Below are positions 53,865-63,216 of a stretch of 64,000 nucleotides of DNA, in pieces. Position 1 is the stretch's first letter; each line of letters opens with the position of its first letter. The notes beneath the pieces were generated by a model. That model was not told the origin of the DNA. It made no database searches and was given only the letters and a program-made list of their open reading frames with translations. The translations under genes were made by a program, and so were the position numbers. The stretch comes from Mitsuaria sp. WAJ17 (GTDB lineage Bacteria; Pseudomonadota; Gammaproteobacteria; Burkholderiales; Burkholderiaceae_C). The DNA lies in the NCBI RefSeq assembly GCF_014174515.1, contig NZ_JACJUG010000005.1:1-64000 (forward strand). Direction: 5' to 3'.

Positions 53865-53963
53865 CGCGTCGCGGTGCAGCCGGCCAGCCTTCCGGGCTGG
53901 TCGCTCCCCGCGCCGCGACACCACAACAACAAGCTTTGCATTCCCGGGATCCGCTGGCGACCG

Positions 53964-55250
53964 ATGGACGCTCCGATCACTTTCTTTCCCAGTTCGCGCC
54001 GTTCCGCGCGGACTGAGGCGCCGGCTGCGCCGGTTCAGCGCTTTCACACGCTCAGCGTCATCCTGAAGGTGACCGAGCGCTGCAACCTCGCCTGCCCCTA
54101 CTGCTACTTCTACTTCAGCGGGGATGACACGCATCGCGAGCACCCCGCCTTCGCCGACGATGAGATGCTGAGCCGCACGCTGGCCTTCATCCTTGACGCC
54201 GTGCGCGAGCAGGGCATCCGCCAGGTCCAGATCGGCCTGCATGGCGGCGAGCCGCTCCTGCTGAAGCCGGCCCGCTTCGACGCCCTGTGCCAGACCCTGC
54301 GCGATGCCATCGAGCCCGTGTGCGAGCTGATGCTCCTGGTGCAGACCAACGGCGTGCTGCTGGACGCTCGCTGGGTCGAGATCCTCTCTCGCCATCGCAT
54401 CCGCGTCGGGGTCAGCATCGACGGCGATGCCCAGGCCCATGACCGAACCCGCATCACCAAGAAAGGTCGCGGCACCTACGCCGAGACGCTGCGCGGCTGG
54501 CGGCTCCTGAATGAAGCCGTGAAAGAGGGTCGGGCCGCCTCAGCCAGCATCCTGGCCGTTGTCGCGCCGGACCGCTGCGGCGCCGCAACGTACCGCCACT
54601 TCCGCGAGGCGCTGGACGCCGACGGCATGAACTTCCTGCTGCCGGATCTCACGCACGACGCCCCCGAGGCCAGCCCCGCCCACATCGAGGCTTGCGGCGA
54701 CTTCCTCATCGGCGTCTACAACGCCTGGGTCGAGCTCGGCGGCAGCAGCACGCGCGGTAGCGTGCGCTTCATCGAGGAGCTCGTCGGCCCCCTGCTGGAC
54801 GATCAGCTGTGCCGCCGAGCCGCCCTTGGCCGCCGGGTGCTGCCCAACCAGTTCGCCATCTCCACCGACGGCGAGATCTGCCCCGACGACGTGATCCGCG
54901 GTTTCGCCCCGCGCCTGCGCCAACTGCCCTACCGGGTCGGCATCGACAGCGCCGCCGCGCTTCGCGAGACGCCCGTGTGGCTGGAGCTCATCGAGGCCCA
55001 GTCAAGCCTGCCGGCGGCCTGCAGCGGCTGCCTGTGGCGCAATGTGTGCGGCGGCGGCGCCCTTGCCCATCGCTATTCCCACGCGAACGGCTTCGACAAC
55101 CCGAGCGTCTACTGCGCCGGCCTGAAGAAGCTGTATCGCCATGTGGCCTGGAGCCTGATCCAGGCCGGGGCCTCCGAGGACGCCATCGAGCGTCGCCTGA
55201 CGACGGACTGGACGCAGACCGCGCCCACGCAAGAGGTGAGTCATGTCTGA
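53964..55250 (+). CDS. Radical SAM/SPASM-type peptide maturase 1
   Basis: 428-residue radical SAM enzyme. The cluster-binding CxxxCxxC is CNLACPYC with cysteines at 40, 44 and 47. HGGEPLL and the conserved SIDGDAQAHDRTR follow. The C-terminal auxiliary-cluster region has a cysteine in GEICPDD and then CSGCLWRNVCGGG (about 353-362) and YC (384). This fits the group of maturases making cyclophane-type or similar cross-links in short peptides. I chose the start at 53964 because it gives an N-terminus like the paralogue at 57809; a longer frame from 53832 has no support. It overlaps the next gene by 8 bases. Confidence 0.9.
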   Translation: MDAPITFFPSSRRSARTEAPAAPVQRFHTLSVILKVTERCNLACPYCYFYFSGDDTHREHPAFADDEMLSRTLAFILDAVREQGIRQVQIGLHGGEPLLLKPARFDALCQTLRDAIEPVCELMLLVQTNGVLLDARWVEILSRHRIRVGVSIDGDAQAHDRTRITKKGRGTYAETLRGWRLLNEAVKEGRAASASILAVVAPDRCGAATYRHFREALDADGMNFLLPDLTHDAPEASPAHIEACGDFLIGVYNAWVELGGSSTRGSVRFIEELVGPLLDDQLCRRAALGRRVLPNQFAISTDGEICPDDVIRGFAPRLRQLPYRVGIDSAAALRETPVWLELIEAQSSLPAACSGCLWRNVCGGGALAHRYSHANGFDNPSVYCAGLKKLYRHVAWSLIQAGASEDAIERRLTTDWTQTAPTQEVSHV

Positions 55251-56532
55251 ATTGCACACGCCCGCCACGCCGGACTGGCTGCTATCGCTGCTCGTGCCTC
55301 TGCATGGGCACCAGCCCCAACCCGGCGTTCAAGCCCTGGCCACCGCCCTGGCGCGGGCCACCTGGCGCAAGCTGCAGGCCGCCTGCGAGGCGGCCGGCGC
55401 CACAGGCGCGCACGGGCAAGAGGCCCCGGACACGCCATTGGCCGTCGCGCTGAACAACCTGGGCCTGCACGACTGGCCCGCCTCCGCGCGCTGGTGGAGC
55501 CCGGAGCTGGGCAGCTGCATGGCCCGCCTGTCCCGGGGTCAGCTGCGAGAAGCGACGATCTTCTTCCTGCTGGCGGCCCATGGCACCGGCGCGACGGGCG
55601 ACTGGACGCTCGACCTGCCGCAGCCTTGCCGCCTCTCCTTTGCCGGCGCAACCTTCACTGCGCACGAAGCGGTGAAGGCGCGCTGCGAGCAAGGCCGACT
55701 GCAACTGTGGGTCCTGCCGCCCCCCGCCGCGCCGCTGTGCTGGCAGCACATCGGCGCCCACTGGGTGCTGGAGCCCGGACAGGCCACGGACAGCCGGATC
55801 GACTTCGCCGCCGGGGCGACGGTCACATCGGCCGGCTTCGAGGACAAGCAAGTGCAGTCCTGGACCCTGCCCGCCAGCTACCGCAGCGGCGACGATCCCG
55901 AGGTGGACTGGCCTCCCGCACAGACGGCCGCCGACCTCGGCCCCGCCTGGCGAGACCAGGCCGCTCGACAGACCGGGGAGGCCCTGGACCTGCTCGGACA
56001 ACTGCACGGCAACTACCGTCCCTGGTGCCAGCCGCTGCTGCGCGGCCTTGCTGCCTGTCGGGTGCCCCACGCGCAGATGCTCGTGAGTGGCAGCTACCGC
56101 TCGCATGCGGGCATGCTGACGGTCGGTTTCCCCATCCAGACACCGCTGCTGGCCGAGACGCTGGTGCATGAGATCAGCCACCAGTACTACAGCCTGCTGA
56201 GCTATGCGGTGCCCCTGATCGACCGGCAGGTCGCCTCGGGGCTTTACTACTCGTCCTTCAAGCGCAAGGACCGCCCGCTGGAGAAGATCCTGTTCGCCTT
56301 CCACGCCACCGCCAACATGGCGTTCTATTGGCATGGGCTGCTGCAGATGTCCGGCCCCTGGCAGGACCTGGCAGACCGCGAGCTCGGCAAGCTGGTCGGC
56401 TACATCGACAGCCTCGGACAGACATTGCGCGAGGCACCGGGGCTGAGCCCCACCGGCCTGGCCTGCTTCGAGCTGCAGTCCTCGATGCTTCAGGCGCGCG
56501 GCCTGCGGGCTGCCGCACTGGCCGAGCACTGA
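55243..56532 (+). CDS. HExxH-type peptide-modification protein 1
   Basis: 429-residue protein of the family known from radical SAM peptide clusters as HExxH-motif modification proteins, later annotated as putative alpha-ketoglutarate-type peptide beta-hydroxylases. The metal-binding HEISH is at 309-313, and further conserved residues lie in HATANMAFYWHGLL. The N-terminal two-thirds are low in recognisable motifs and probably recognise the peptide. It overlaps maturase 1 by 8 bases, so the two are translated together and probably act on the same precursor. Chemistry is inferred from family context. Confidence 0.8.
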   Translation: MSELHTPATPDWLLSLLVPLHGHQPQPGVQALATALARATWRKLQAACEAAGATGAHGQEAPDTPLAVALNNLGLHDWPASARWWSPELGSCMARLSRGQLREATIFFLLAAHGTGATGDWTLDLPQPCRLSFAGATFTAHEAVKARCEQGRLQLWVLPPPAAPLCWQHIGAHWVLEPGQATDSRIDFAAGATVTSAGFEDKQVQSWTLPASYRSGDDPEVDWPPAQTAADLGPAWRDQAARQTGEALDLLGQLHGNYRPWCQPLLRGLAACRVPHAQMLVSGSYRSHAGMLTVGFPIQTPLLAETLVHEISHQYYSLLSYAVPLIDRQVASGLYYSSFKRKDRPLEKILFAFHATANMAFYWHGLLQMSGPWQDLADRELGKLVGYIDSLGQTLREAPGLSPTGLACFELQSSMLQARGLRAAALAEH

Positions 56533-56542
56533 GAAGAGCCCC

Positions 56543-57787
56543 ATGCAGGCGCCATCCCTGAGCACGACACGGCTGCGCGAGGCCAGAGACCAGGCACTGG
56601 CCTGGCTGGTCGCGCAGGCCCACCATTGCGATCCACACAAGGGCGCGACGCCGCAGGAGTACCTGTTCCGGCGCAAGTGCTTCAACGAACTCGCCCTGCT
56701 GCTGATGGTGGGCGAGCGTCTCGGCACGCCGACCAGCGGGGACTGGATGCGCCTGAAGGCGCAGGTCGCCCGCCACATCGATGAGCGCTATCTGTCGCTG
56801 GCGGCGCGGCGCAGCGGCACGCTGCTCATGTTCACCTGCGGACTCGGGCTGGCTGTGCAGCAGGGCTGGCTGGACGAGGGTCTGCAGGAGCGGGTGCGGA
56901 CACTCCTTGGCAGCCGCTTCGCCTGGGGCATCGAGGGCAATGCCTTCCGCCACCTGGAGCTGCTCACGGCCTGCCACTACGCCGGCGCCAAGGCGCCGCT
57001 TGACGTCGATGCCGTGCTGCGCAGCTCCGCCCTGGCCCTCGCACCCTCGCCGATCCATGCCACCCAGGATGCGCTGTTCGCGCTCACGCATGCCGAGTAC
57101 TACCGGACCTTGCTGGGTCACGAGTTCAGCGGTGCGGATCCTTTCGTGCCCGTCGCACTCTCCGGCGCGATGGCGCGCTGTCTGGCGCAAGGCGACCTGG
57201 ACCTGGGTCTTGAGCTGGTCGAGACCGCCAGCCTGCGCGGCTTGGCGCTCGGGCCTGAAGCGCAAGCCCTGCTCGCACAAATGCTGCCCCCGCTGCTCGA
57301 CCAGGGCTGGCTGTGCCCGGCCGAGCCCACCTGGGTGGTCCGGGATTTCACGGCCGCCTGCCCCGGCGAATCCGACTGGGCCCGATCCTTCCACCTCACG
57401 CTGGTGGGCGCCACCTGCTGCATGACGCTGCTGGCGCCCCACGCCTCGCCCCTGCCCGCCTTCGATGCCGGCCTCGTGCAGCAGGCCCACCAGCTCGGCA
57501 GCGCCCTGCTGGGCCTGCATCAGTACCGATTCGAGAGCGCCCTCGGAGCGCTGCAGGGCTGGTCCCCGACGCTGCCGATGCACCAGCGCCTGCTGGCGGA
57601 AATCCGGGCTTTCCTCCCGTTCAGCCAACGTCGGGACGGCCACTTTGGCCATCTGGTCGATGAGCTGCGCCGCGCCGGCCTCGGCCCGGACGACAGCGCC
57701 GGCCTAGAGCGCCTCTTTGCGGGCAGCGACCGCGCCTGCCTCGACTTCCTGGCGCGTACCGCAACGCCGTCCGCCCTGGCCGCCTGA
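56543..57787 (+). CDS. Alpha-helical protein of unknown function in the RiPP cluster
   Basis: 414-residue protein, predicted almost wholly helical, with no signal peptide or membrane helix. The N-terminus, RLREARDQALAWLVAQ, and a repeated helix pattern suggest an alpha/alpha-toroid-like fold; a late region QRRDGHFGHLVDELRRAG is conserved-looking. I do not recognise a family with confidence. It resembles proteins of unassigned families that travel with radical SAM/HExxH pairs. It sits between the two maturase cassettes, so a scaffold or leader-binding role is a reasonable guess. Confidence 0.65.
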   Translation: MQAPSLSTTRLREARDQALAWLVAQAHHCDPHKGATPQEYLFRRKCFNELALLLMVGERLGTPTSGDWMRLKAQVARHIDERYLSLAARRSGTLLMFTCGLGLAVQQGWLDEGLQERVRTLLGSRFAWGIEGNAFRHLELLTACHYAGAKAPLDVDAVLRSSALALAPSPIHATQDALFALTHAEYYRTLLGHEFSGADPFVPVALSGAMARCLAQGDLDLGLELVETASLRGLALGPEAQALLAQMLPPLLDQGWLCPAEPTWVVRDFTAACPGESDWARSFHLTLVGATCCMTLLAPHASPLPAFDAGLVQQAHQLGSALLGLHQYRFESALGALQGWSPTLPMHQRLLAEIRAFLPFSQRRDGHFGHLVDELRRAGLGPDDSAGLERLFAGSDRACLDFLARTATPSALAA

Positions 57788-57808
57788 GCCCTCCATCGAC
57801 CCGACACC

Positions 57809-59068
57809 ATGCTCACCACCGAAGCCCAGATCGTCCGCGTCCACCGGCCGCGCCCCTCGACGAGCCGCTTGCCCCGGCCCCAGCGATCCTCGCCCTATGG
57901 CGCGCTCTTCATGATCCTCAAGATCACCGAGCGCTGCAATCTCGCCTGCCCCTACTGCTACATGTTCTTCATGGGCGACGAGTCCTACCGAGAGCATCCG
58001 CCGCTGATGTCCACGGACACGCTCGCAGGCCTCGTCGGCTGGCTTCAGGAAGCCGTCCACACGCAGGGGCTGCGCTCGCTGCACATCGGACTTCACGGCG
58101 GCGAGCCGCTGCTGATGAACAAGAAGGCCTTCCGCCAGCTGTGCGCAGCCCTGCGCGAAGGTCTTGCGGGCCGCTGCCGGCTGCAGCTGTCCATGCAGAC
58201 CAACGGCGTTCTGATCGACGAGGCCTGGATCGAGATCTTCTCGCAGTACGACATCGGCATCGGCATGAGCATGGACGGCGACGAGTCCCTGCACAACCTC
58301 ACCCGCGTCACCCGCAGCGGCCGCGGCACCTACCGCGAATCCCGCCGCGGCTGGGAGCTGCTGCAGCAAGCGGCGGCCCAGGGGCGGCTGCAGAAGCCGG
58401 GCATCCTGTGCGTGGTGTCGCCCGGGCAGCCGGCCGGACGCATCTACCAGCATTTCGCGCAGGAGCTGCGCGCGAGCTCGGTGAATTTCCTGCTGCCGGA
58501 CTTCAACCATGATTCGCCGGAAGTCAGCCCCGCACTGGTGCAGGCCTGCGGCGACTACATGCTGGAGGTGTGCCGTGCCTGGTTTGCCGGCCAGCACCGC
58601 CCGCGGGTGCGCTTCATCCGGCACGTCGTGAATTCGTTGCTCGATGACGAGAGCTGCCAGCGCCTGGCTGCCAACCAGTACAACCCCTTCGAGCTGATCA
58701 CGGTCTCGAGCAACGGCGACATCTCACCCGACGACGCAATCCGCGTGCTGGCCCCTCGTTTCCGGGAGACCGGCCACACGGTGCAAGAAAGCACGATGTC
58801 GGCGCTGATGGACAGCGATGCCTGGCTGGAGATCTACGCCTCGCAGGGCCAGTTGCCTGCGGCCTGCACCGGATGCCTCTGGCAGCGCCTGTGCCGCGGC
58901 GGTGCGCCGCAGCACCGCTTTTCGGCAGCCCGGGGCTTCGACAACCCATCGATCTACTGCGAGGCCCTCAAGCGCATCTACGCCTTCATCGCCTCGATGC
59001 TGGTGCAGGGGGGCGTCTCTGCCGAGGCCATCGAGCACCGCCTGACGGGCCCGCTGCCGACGACCTGA
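57809..59068 (+). CDS. Radical SAM/SPASM-type peptide maturase 2
   Basis: 419-residue paralogue of maturase 1. The radical SAM cysteines are at 43, 47 and 50 (CNLACPYC); HGGEPLL and SMDGDESLHNLTR follow. The C-terminal region keeps CTGCLWQRLCRGG and YC. But the position matching the auxiliary-domain cysteine of maturase 1 (GEICPDD) reads GDISPDD, so one likely cluster ligand is Ser here. The two enzymes could therefore differ in auxiliary-cluster content and reaction. It begins 21 bases after the unknown helical protein gene. Confidence 0.9.
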   Translation: MLTTEAQIVRVHRPRPSTSRLPRPQRSSPYGALFMILKITERCNLACPYCYMFFMGDESYREHPPLMSTDTLAGLVGWLQEAVHTQGLRSLHIGLHGGEPLLMNKKAFRQLCAALREGLAGRCRLQLSMQTNGVLIDEAWIEIFSQYDIGIGMSMDGDESLHNLTRVTRSGRGTYRESRRGWELLQQAAAQGRLQKPGILCVVSPGQPAGRIYQHFAQELRASSVNFLLPDFNHDSPEVSPALVQACGDYMLEVCRAWFAGQHRPRVRFIRHVVNSLLDDESCQRLAANQYNPFELITVSSNGDISPDDAIRVLAPRFRETGHTVQESTMSALMDSDAWLEIYASQGQLPAACTGCLWQRLCRGGAPQHRFSAARGFDNPSIYCEALKRIYAFIASMLVQGGVSAEAIEHRLTGPLPTT

Positions 59069-59131
59069 GCCACCGGCTCGCTCCAGACTCCCGCACGGCA
59101 CCTTTCCTCTCCTGCCCCCGAGATCACGATC

Positions 59132-60358
59132 ATGACCAGCGCCCTCTTTGCCCACGGCTTCGCGCCTCAGCTCTTCACCTCCGCCAAGCCCATGGGCGTC
59201 ATGGCGGCGACCTTCCACCGCGGCGTGCTGGACGCCGTCTCCCGGACGATCGACGCCGGCTCCCCGCTGATGACGCTGCTGGACCAGTGCCACACGCTGT
59301 CGTCCCAGGCCCTGCCCTCCCAGCCGCAGGCCTGGCAGCCCGACGCGGGCGCGGCGCTGCGCAAGCACCAGGCCGGCCGGCCGCAGGAGGCGCTGATGCA
59401 TCTCATGTGCGCCCTGCACACGCTGCGCATCCCCGGGCAGTGGCAGACCCGGCTGGAGGCACCGGTTCGCCTCGGCGTGGACGGCCATCTCTTCGACGTC
59501 GCGGGCCATCTGCGGCTGACCTGCACCACCGAAGAGGTGCGCGTGGAGCGCCTCGACGACACCGTGCCGCCCCTGGTCCTGGAGTGGACGCCCCTTGGCC
59601 TGCGCATTGGCACCGGGCACGTCCCCGACGCCCGCTGGGTCTACGTCGGCCCGACGCACCTGCGCGCCCCTGGATTCGAGCATCTCTATCTGCAGAGCTG
59701 GAAGGAGCCCGACGAATCCACGGTGGTGGACATCTTCGTCGATTGGCCCGTCCCCCCGCAGCAGGGTGAGGACGCCCATATAGCCGCGCGTTCGGCGCAG
59801 CAGGTCGGCGAGGCCCTGCAACTGCTGCAGCAAGCAGACCCTCGCTACATCGAGTGGATTCTTCCGCTGCTGCGCGGCCTGGCCTGCTGCCCGCTCACCA
59901 GCGAGGACATGCGTCAGAGCGGCAGCTTCCTGCCGAGCGCGGGCGTATTCAGCTGTGGGTTCCCGCTGAGCACCGAGTTCCTGGGAGAGGTGTTCGTGCA
60001 CGAGATGAGCCACCAGCACTATCTGCTGATGTCGGCCATCCAGCACCTGACCGACCCGGCCCGCAAGGAGTCCACGCACTACTCCACGCTCAAGGGCAAG
60101 AAGCGGACGATCAGCAAGATCCTGCTGACCTACCACGCCACCGCCAACATGCTGCTCTACTGGCACGACCTGCTGCACAAGCTGGGGCGAGGTTCCGCGG
60201 AGAACCTCAAGGAGCACGACGTCATGCTGCGTCACACGCTCAGCCTTGCCGATATCCTGCGCAGCAGCGACGCCCTGATGCCCATCGGCCGGGCACTGTT
60301 CGTCGGCCAGGCCGAGCTGTTGAACGCCCGAGGCTACGACATCCCGACGGACGCATGA
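59132..60358 (+). CDS. HExxH-type peptide-modification protein 2
   Basis: 408-residue paralogue of the protein at 55243. The motif is HEMSH at 290-294, followed by the same conserved HATANMLLYWHDLL segment. The N-terminal half again has no named motif. It follows maturase 2 after 63 bases with no hidden peptide gene in between. It overlaps the outer-membrane protein gene by ATGA at 60355. Two such proteins in one cluster imply two modification steps or two substrates. Confidence 0.8.
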   Translation: MTSALFAHGFAPQLFTSAKPMGVMAATFHRGVLDAVSRTIDAGSPLMTLLDQCHTLSSQALPSQPQAWQPDAGAALRKHQAGRPQEALMHLMCALHTLRIPGQWQTRLEAPVRLGVDGHLFDVAGHLRLTCTTEEVRVERLDDTVPPLVLEWTPLGLRIGTGHVPDARWVYVGPTHLRAPGFEHLYLQSWKEPDESTVVDIFVDWPVPPQQGEDAHIAARSAQQVGEALQLLQQADPRYIEWILPLLRGLACCPLTSEDMRQSGSFLPSAGVFSCGFPLSTEFLGEVFVHEMSHQHYLLMSAIQHLTDPARKESTHYSTLKGKKRTISKILLTYHATANMLLYWHDLLHKLGRGSAENLKEHDVMLRHTLSLADILRSSDALMPIGRALFVGQAELLNARGYDIPTDA

Positions 60359-61947
60359 GCCGACGAGCGTGCGCAAGCTCAGGGCGCGGCGCCCTGCTAC
60401 TCGCCACGCTGGGCCTGGTGAGTTGTCCGGCCGTGGCGGAGCCGCTTTCGCTGGCCGAGGTCCTGACGCAGGGGCTGTCGAGCCATGTGCAGACCCGTCT
60501 CCAGCGGCATGAGCTGGAGGCCGCATCCGCACGCGCCCAGCAGGCGGCTGGGCAGTACGACTGGACGCTCTCTACCGAGGCCCGGCAGGCACGCACGGTC
60601 ACCCCGGCCTCGCCATCCGCCACACCAGACCAGACCACGCGCAGCAGCAGCAGCTACCGCGTGGGCGCCGAGCGACTTCTGGGTCAAGGGGTCCGCCTGG
60701 AGACGGGACTGGAGACGAGCGGCGTCCTGGATCAGCCGGCCGAGCTGCCGCAGCGCCAGCACCAGACGCGCCTGACGCTGCAGTTCGTGGTGCCGGTGCT
60801 TCGAGGCAGCCGTCTGGCGCGGGCCGAGGACGAGGCAGCGCGCCTGGCCTGGGACACCCAGCGCTGGCGCGTGCGTGCCACGGCCAGCGAGGCGGTGCTC
60901 GGCTTGACCCAGCGCTACTGGGAGTACCGGGCCGAGTGCGCGCTGCTGGGCATCGCCACGCGCTCGCTGCAGCGCTCGCGGGATCTGCTCGCCTCCAATG
61001 AGACCCTGGTGAAGGCGGACGAGAAGCCGGCCGGCGACCTCGTCCTGCTGCGGGCGGACCTCACCGACAAGGCCAATGCCCTCGAGGCGGCGCAGCTGCG
61101 CGTACGCGAGGCGAGGCGCCGGCTCGGCCGCAGCATGGGACTGGATGCCCGGGCCAGCGACCGGCTGCCCGTGGCGGAAGACCCGTTTCCCGTGCCGTCG
61201 GAGTCCATCGGCACCTTGCTCTCCCAGGCCGAGACACTGAAGCAGCGGGCCCTGGCCGCACGCCCTGACCTGCGGGCGGATGCCCTGCAGCAGCAGTCCC
61301 AGCGTGCCCTGCTGGATGCCGCCCGCGACGCTGAGCGCCCTCAACTGGACCTCAAGCTCGGCCTCAGCTATGGCCAGGCCTCGGAAGGCAGCCGCCTGCT
61401 GGGCCTGCCGCCGCTCTCGGGACGCAGCGCCACCGGCCCCTCGTGGTTCGCCACGCTCAACTACCAGTTCGCCGTGGAGAACCGCCGGGCCGGCGGCCGG
61501 CTGCGCGAGCTGATCGCAAGCCTGGAACAGCTGCAGCTGCGCGCCGCGGACAACCGGGAATCAGCCCTGTCCGAGGTGGAATCCGCCCTCCAGACGCTGT
61601 GGCGCAACGGCCAGCAGATCCGCACGGCCAGCGAAGGCCTCAGCCTGTACGAGAAAGCTGTGGCACAGGAGGTGGTCAAGCTGCGTTCGGGCATCGCGAC
61701 GCTGATGGACGTGATCAACCTCGAGACCCGATACGTGAACGCCCAGGTCGGCATCACCCAGCTGCAGCTGAGCCACGCCACCGCCCTGGCGCGGCTGCGC
61801 CACGAGACCGGCACCCTGTTCGAGCCGCCCAGCAGCGACCAGGACGCGGACACGCTGGGCAGCCTGGATGTCCGGGCCCTCAGCACCCTGGATTCCCTTG
61901 ACAGCCTGCAGCGCTCCGGTGATCCCGTGGGCAGAAAGCTCCCATGA
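60355..61947 (+). CDS. TolC-family outer-membrane efflux protein
   Basis: 530-residue outer-membrane channel component. The signal peptide LLLATLGLVSCPAVAEP contains a possible lipobox (LVSC), so it may be a lipoprotein or an ordinary secreted protein. The mature part has the two-fold coiled-coil pattern of TolC proteins (ATASEAVLGLTQRYWEYRAE, then AVAQEVVKLRSGIATLMDVI). It overlaps both neighbours by four bases. With the HlyD and C39 ABC genes it forms a type I secretion system carrying the modified peptide across both membranes. Confidence 0.88.
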   Translation: MSRRACASSGRGALLLATLGLVSCPAVAEPLSLAEVLTQGLSSHVQTRLQRHELEAASARAQQAAGQYDWTLSTEARQARTVTPASPSATPDQTTRSSSSYRVGAERLLGQGVRLETGLETSGVLDQPAELPQRQHQTRLTLQFVVPVLRGSRLARAEDEAARLAWDTQRWRVRATASEAVLGLTQRYWEYRAECALLGIATRSLQRSRDLLASNETLVKADEKPAGDLVLLRADLTDKANALEAAQLRVREARRRLGRSMGLDARASDRLPVAEDPFPVPSESIGTLLSQAETLKQRALAARPDLRADALQQQSQRALLDAARDAERPQLDLKLGLSYGQASEGSRLLGLPPLSGRSATGPSWFATLNYQFAVENRRAGGRLRELIASLEQLQLRAADNRESALSEVESALQTLWRNGQQIRTASEGLSLYEKAVAQEVVKLRSGIATLMDVINLETRYVNAQVGITQLQLSHATALARLRHETGTLFEPPSSDQDADTLGSLDVRALSTLDSLDSLQRSGDPVGRKLP

Positions 61948-63209
61948 AAGACGGCCTGTTCAGAAAGGCGGCACTCGACCGCCTGTCCTCCCCCGACGAA
62001 CTGGACAGCCTGCTGCAGGTGACGTCTCCGCGGGCCTGGATCGTCCTCATGGCCCTGGGCCTCGTGACGGGCGCCGTGCTGCTGTGGGCCGTCTTCGGCC
62101 GCCTGCCCAGCAAGGTCAGCGCGCAGCAGTGCATCCTGGTGAAGAGCGGCGGGATCACGCTCACCACCGCGCCCTCGAGCGGGCGGCTGACCGACCTCTC
62201 CGTGGAGCGCGGAGACAGGGTCGTGCGTGGCCAGATCATCGGCCGCATCGACCAGTACGACACGCTGCAGAAGATCAAGGCGACCGAAGCCCGCCTGGCG
62301 GAGGCACAGCAGCAGCTGCAGCAGACGCGCCAGGCCAACCAGGAGCTCGGCCGGCTGCGGGAGCTCAGCTACCAGCAGCAGCGCGACGCAGCCCTTGCGC
62401 AGATCGCCGCGGCGGAGCGCCAGATCGGCCTGCTCAAGGAGCGCATCCGCTCCCAGCAGGCGCTCGTGGAACAGGGCCTGCTGACGCGCCAGACGCTCAT
62501 CTCGACCCAGTTGGAGCTGAGCGCCGCTCAGCTGCAGGTGGAAGCCAGCAAGTCGCAGATCAAGCAGGCCGAGGTCAGCCGCGAGGACGCCAGCACCCGC
62601 AGCAGCAACGAGATCGCCCTGGCAGCGCGCCAGGTCGAGGAGATCAAGTCCTCGCTCGACTCCCTGGCCCGCGAGGCCAAGACCTCGGGCCTGGTGGTGA
62701 GCCCCGCCGCGGGCCGCATCCTCGAGGTCACCGTCAGCGACGGCCAGTTCGTGGACCGCGGCGCCGCCATGGTGAGCATCGAGTCCAGCGGCAACGACCG
62801 GAACGAGGTGGAGGCCTTCATCTACCTGCCCGCCGCGGAGGGCAAGCGCATGCGCATCGGCATGAGCGCGGAGATCAGCCCCAGCACGGCCCGGCGGGAG
62901 GAGTTCGGCTTCCTCTCGGGCAGCATCGCCTCCGTGGCCGAGTACCCATCGTCCGACCGTGGCCTGATGCAGGTCTTCGGCAATGAGAAGCTGGTGCAGC
63001 AGCTGGTCGGCACCACGCCGCCCATCCAGCTTGTGGCCACGCTGAATCCGGCGCCGGAGACGCCCAGCGGCTATGCCTGGTCCACGCGCCAGGGACCGCC
63101 CTTCACGATCCAGAACGGCACGCTGTGTCAGGCGTCTATCACCCTGTCCGTGCGCCGGCCGATCACCCTCGTCATCCCGGCGCTCAAGCGCCTCTTCGGC
63201 ACGGAGTGA
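61944..63209 (+). CDS. HlyD-type membrane fusion protein (NHLM bacteriocin-like)
   Basis: 421-residue adaptor. The first residues, MKDGLFRKAALDRLSSPDELD, and the following hydrophobic helix (about 31-52) closely resemble the secretion protein of NHLM bacteriocin systems. A lipoyl-like half (APSSGRLTDLSVERGDRVVRG), a coiled coil of about 150 residues and the second lipoyl half (SGLVVSPAAGRILEVTVSDG) complete the fold. It spans the periplasm between the ABC exporter and the TolC-like channel. It overlaps the TolC gene by ATGA. Confidence 0.9.
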   Translation: MKDGLFRKAALDRLSSPDELDSLLQVTSPRAWIVLMALGLVTGAVLLWAVFGRLPSKVSAQQCILVKSGGITLTTAPSSGRLTDLSVERGDRVVRGQIIGRIDQYDTLQKIKATEARLAEAQQQLQQTRQANQELGRLRELSYQQQRDAALAQIAAAERQIGLLKERIRSQQALVEQGLLTRQTLISTQLELSAAQLQVEASKSQIKQAEVSREDASTRSSNEIALAARQVEEIKSSLDSLAREAKTSGLVVSPAAGRILEVTVSDGQFVDRGAAMVSIESSGNDRNEVEAFIYLPAAEGKRMRIGMSAEISPSTARREEFGFLSGSIASVAEYPSSDRGLMQVFGNEKLVQQLVGTTPPIQLVATLNPAPETPSGYAWSTRQGPPFTIQNGTLCQASITLSVRRPITLVIPALKRLFGTE

Positions 63210-63216
63210 CGTGGGC

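Noticed and set aside
59069..59131. Possible second precursor between maturase 2 and HExxH 2
   Set aside because: Only 63 bases with no start-stop frame and no double-glycine motif.
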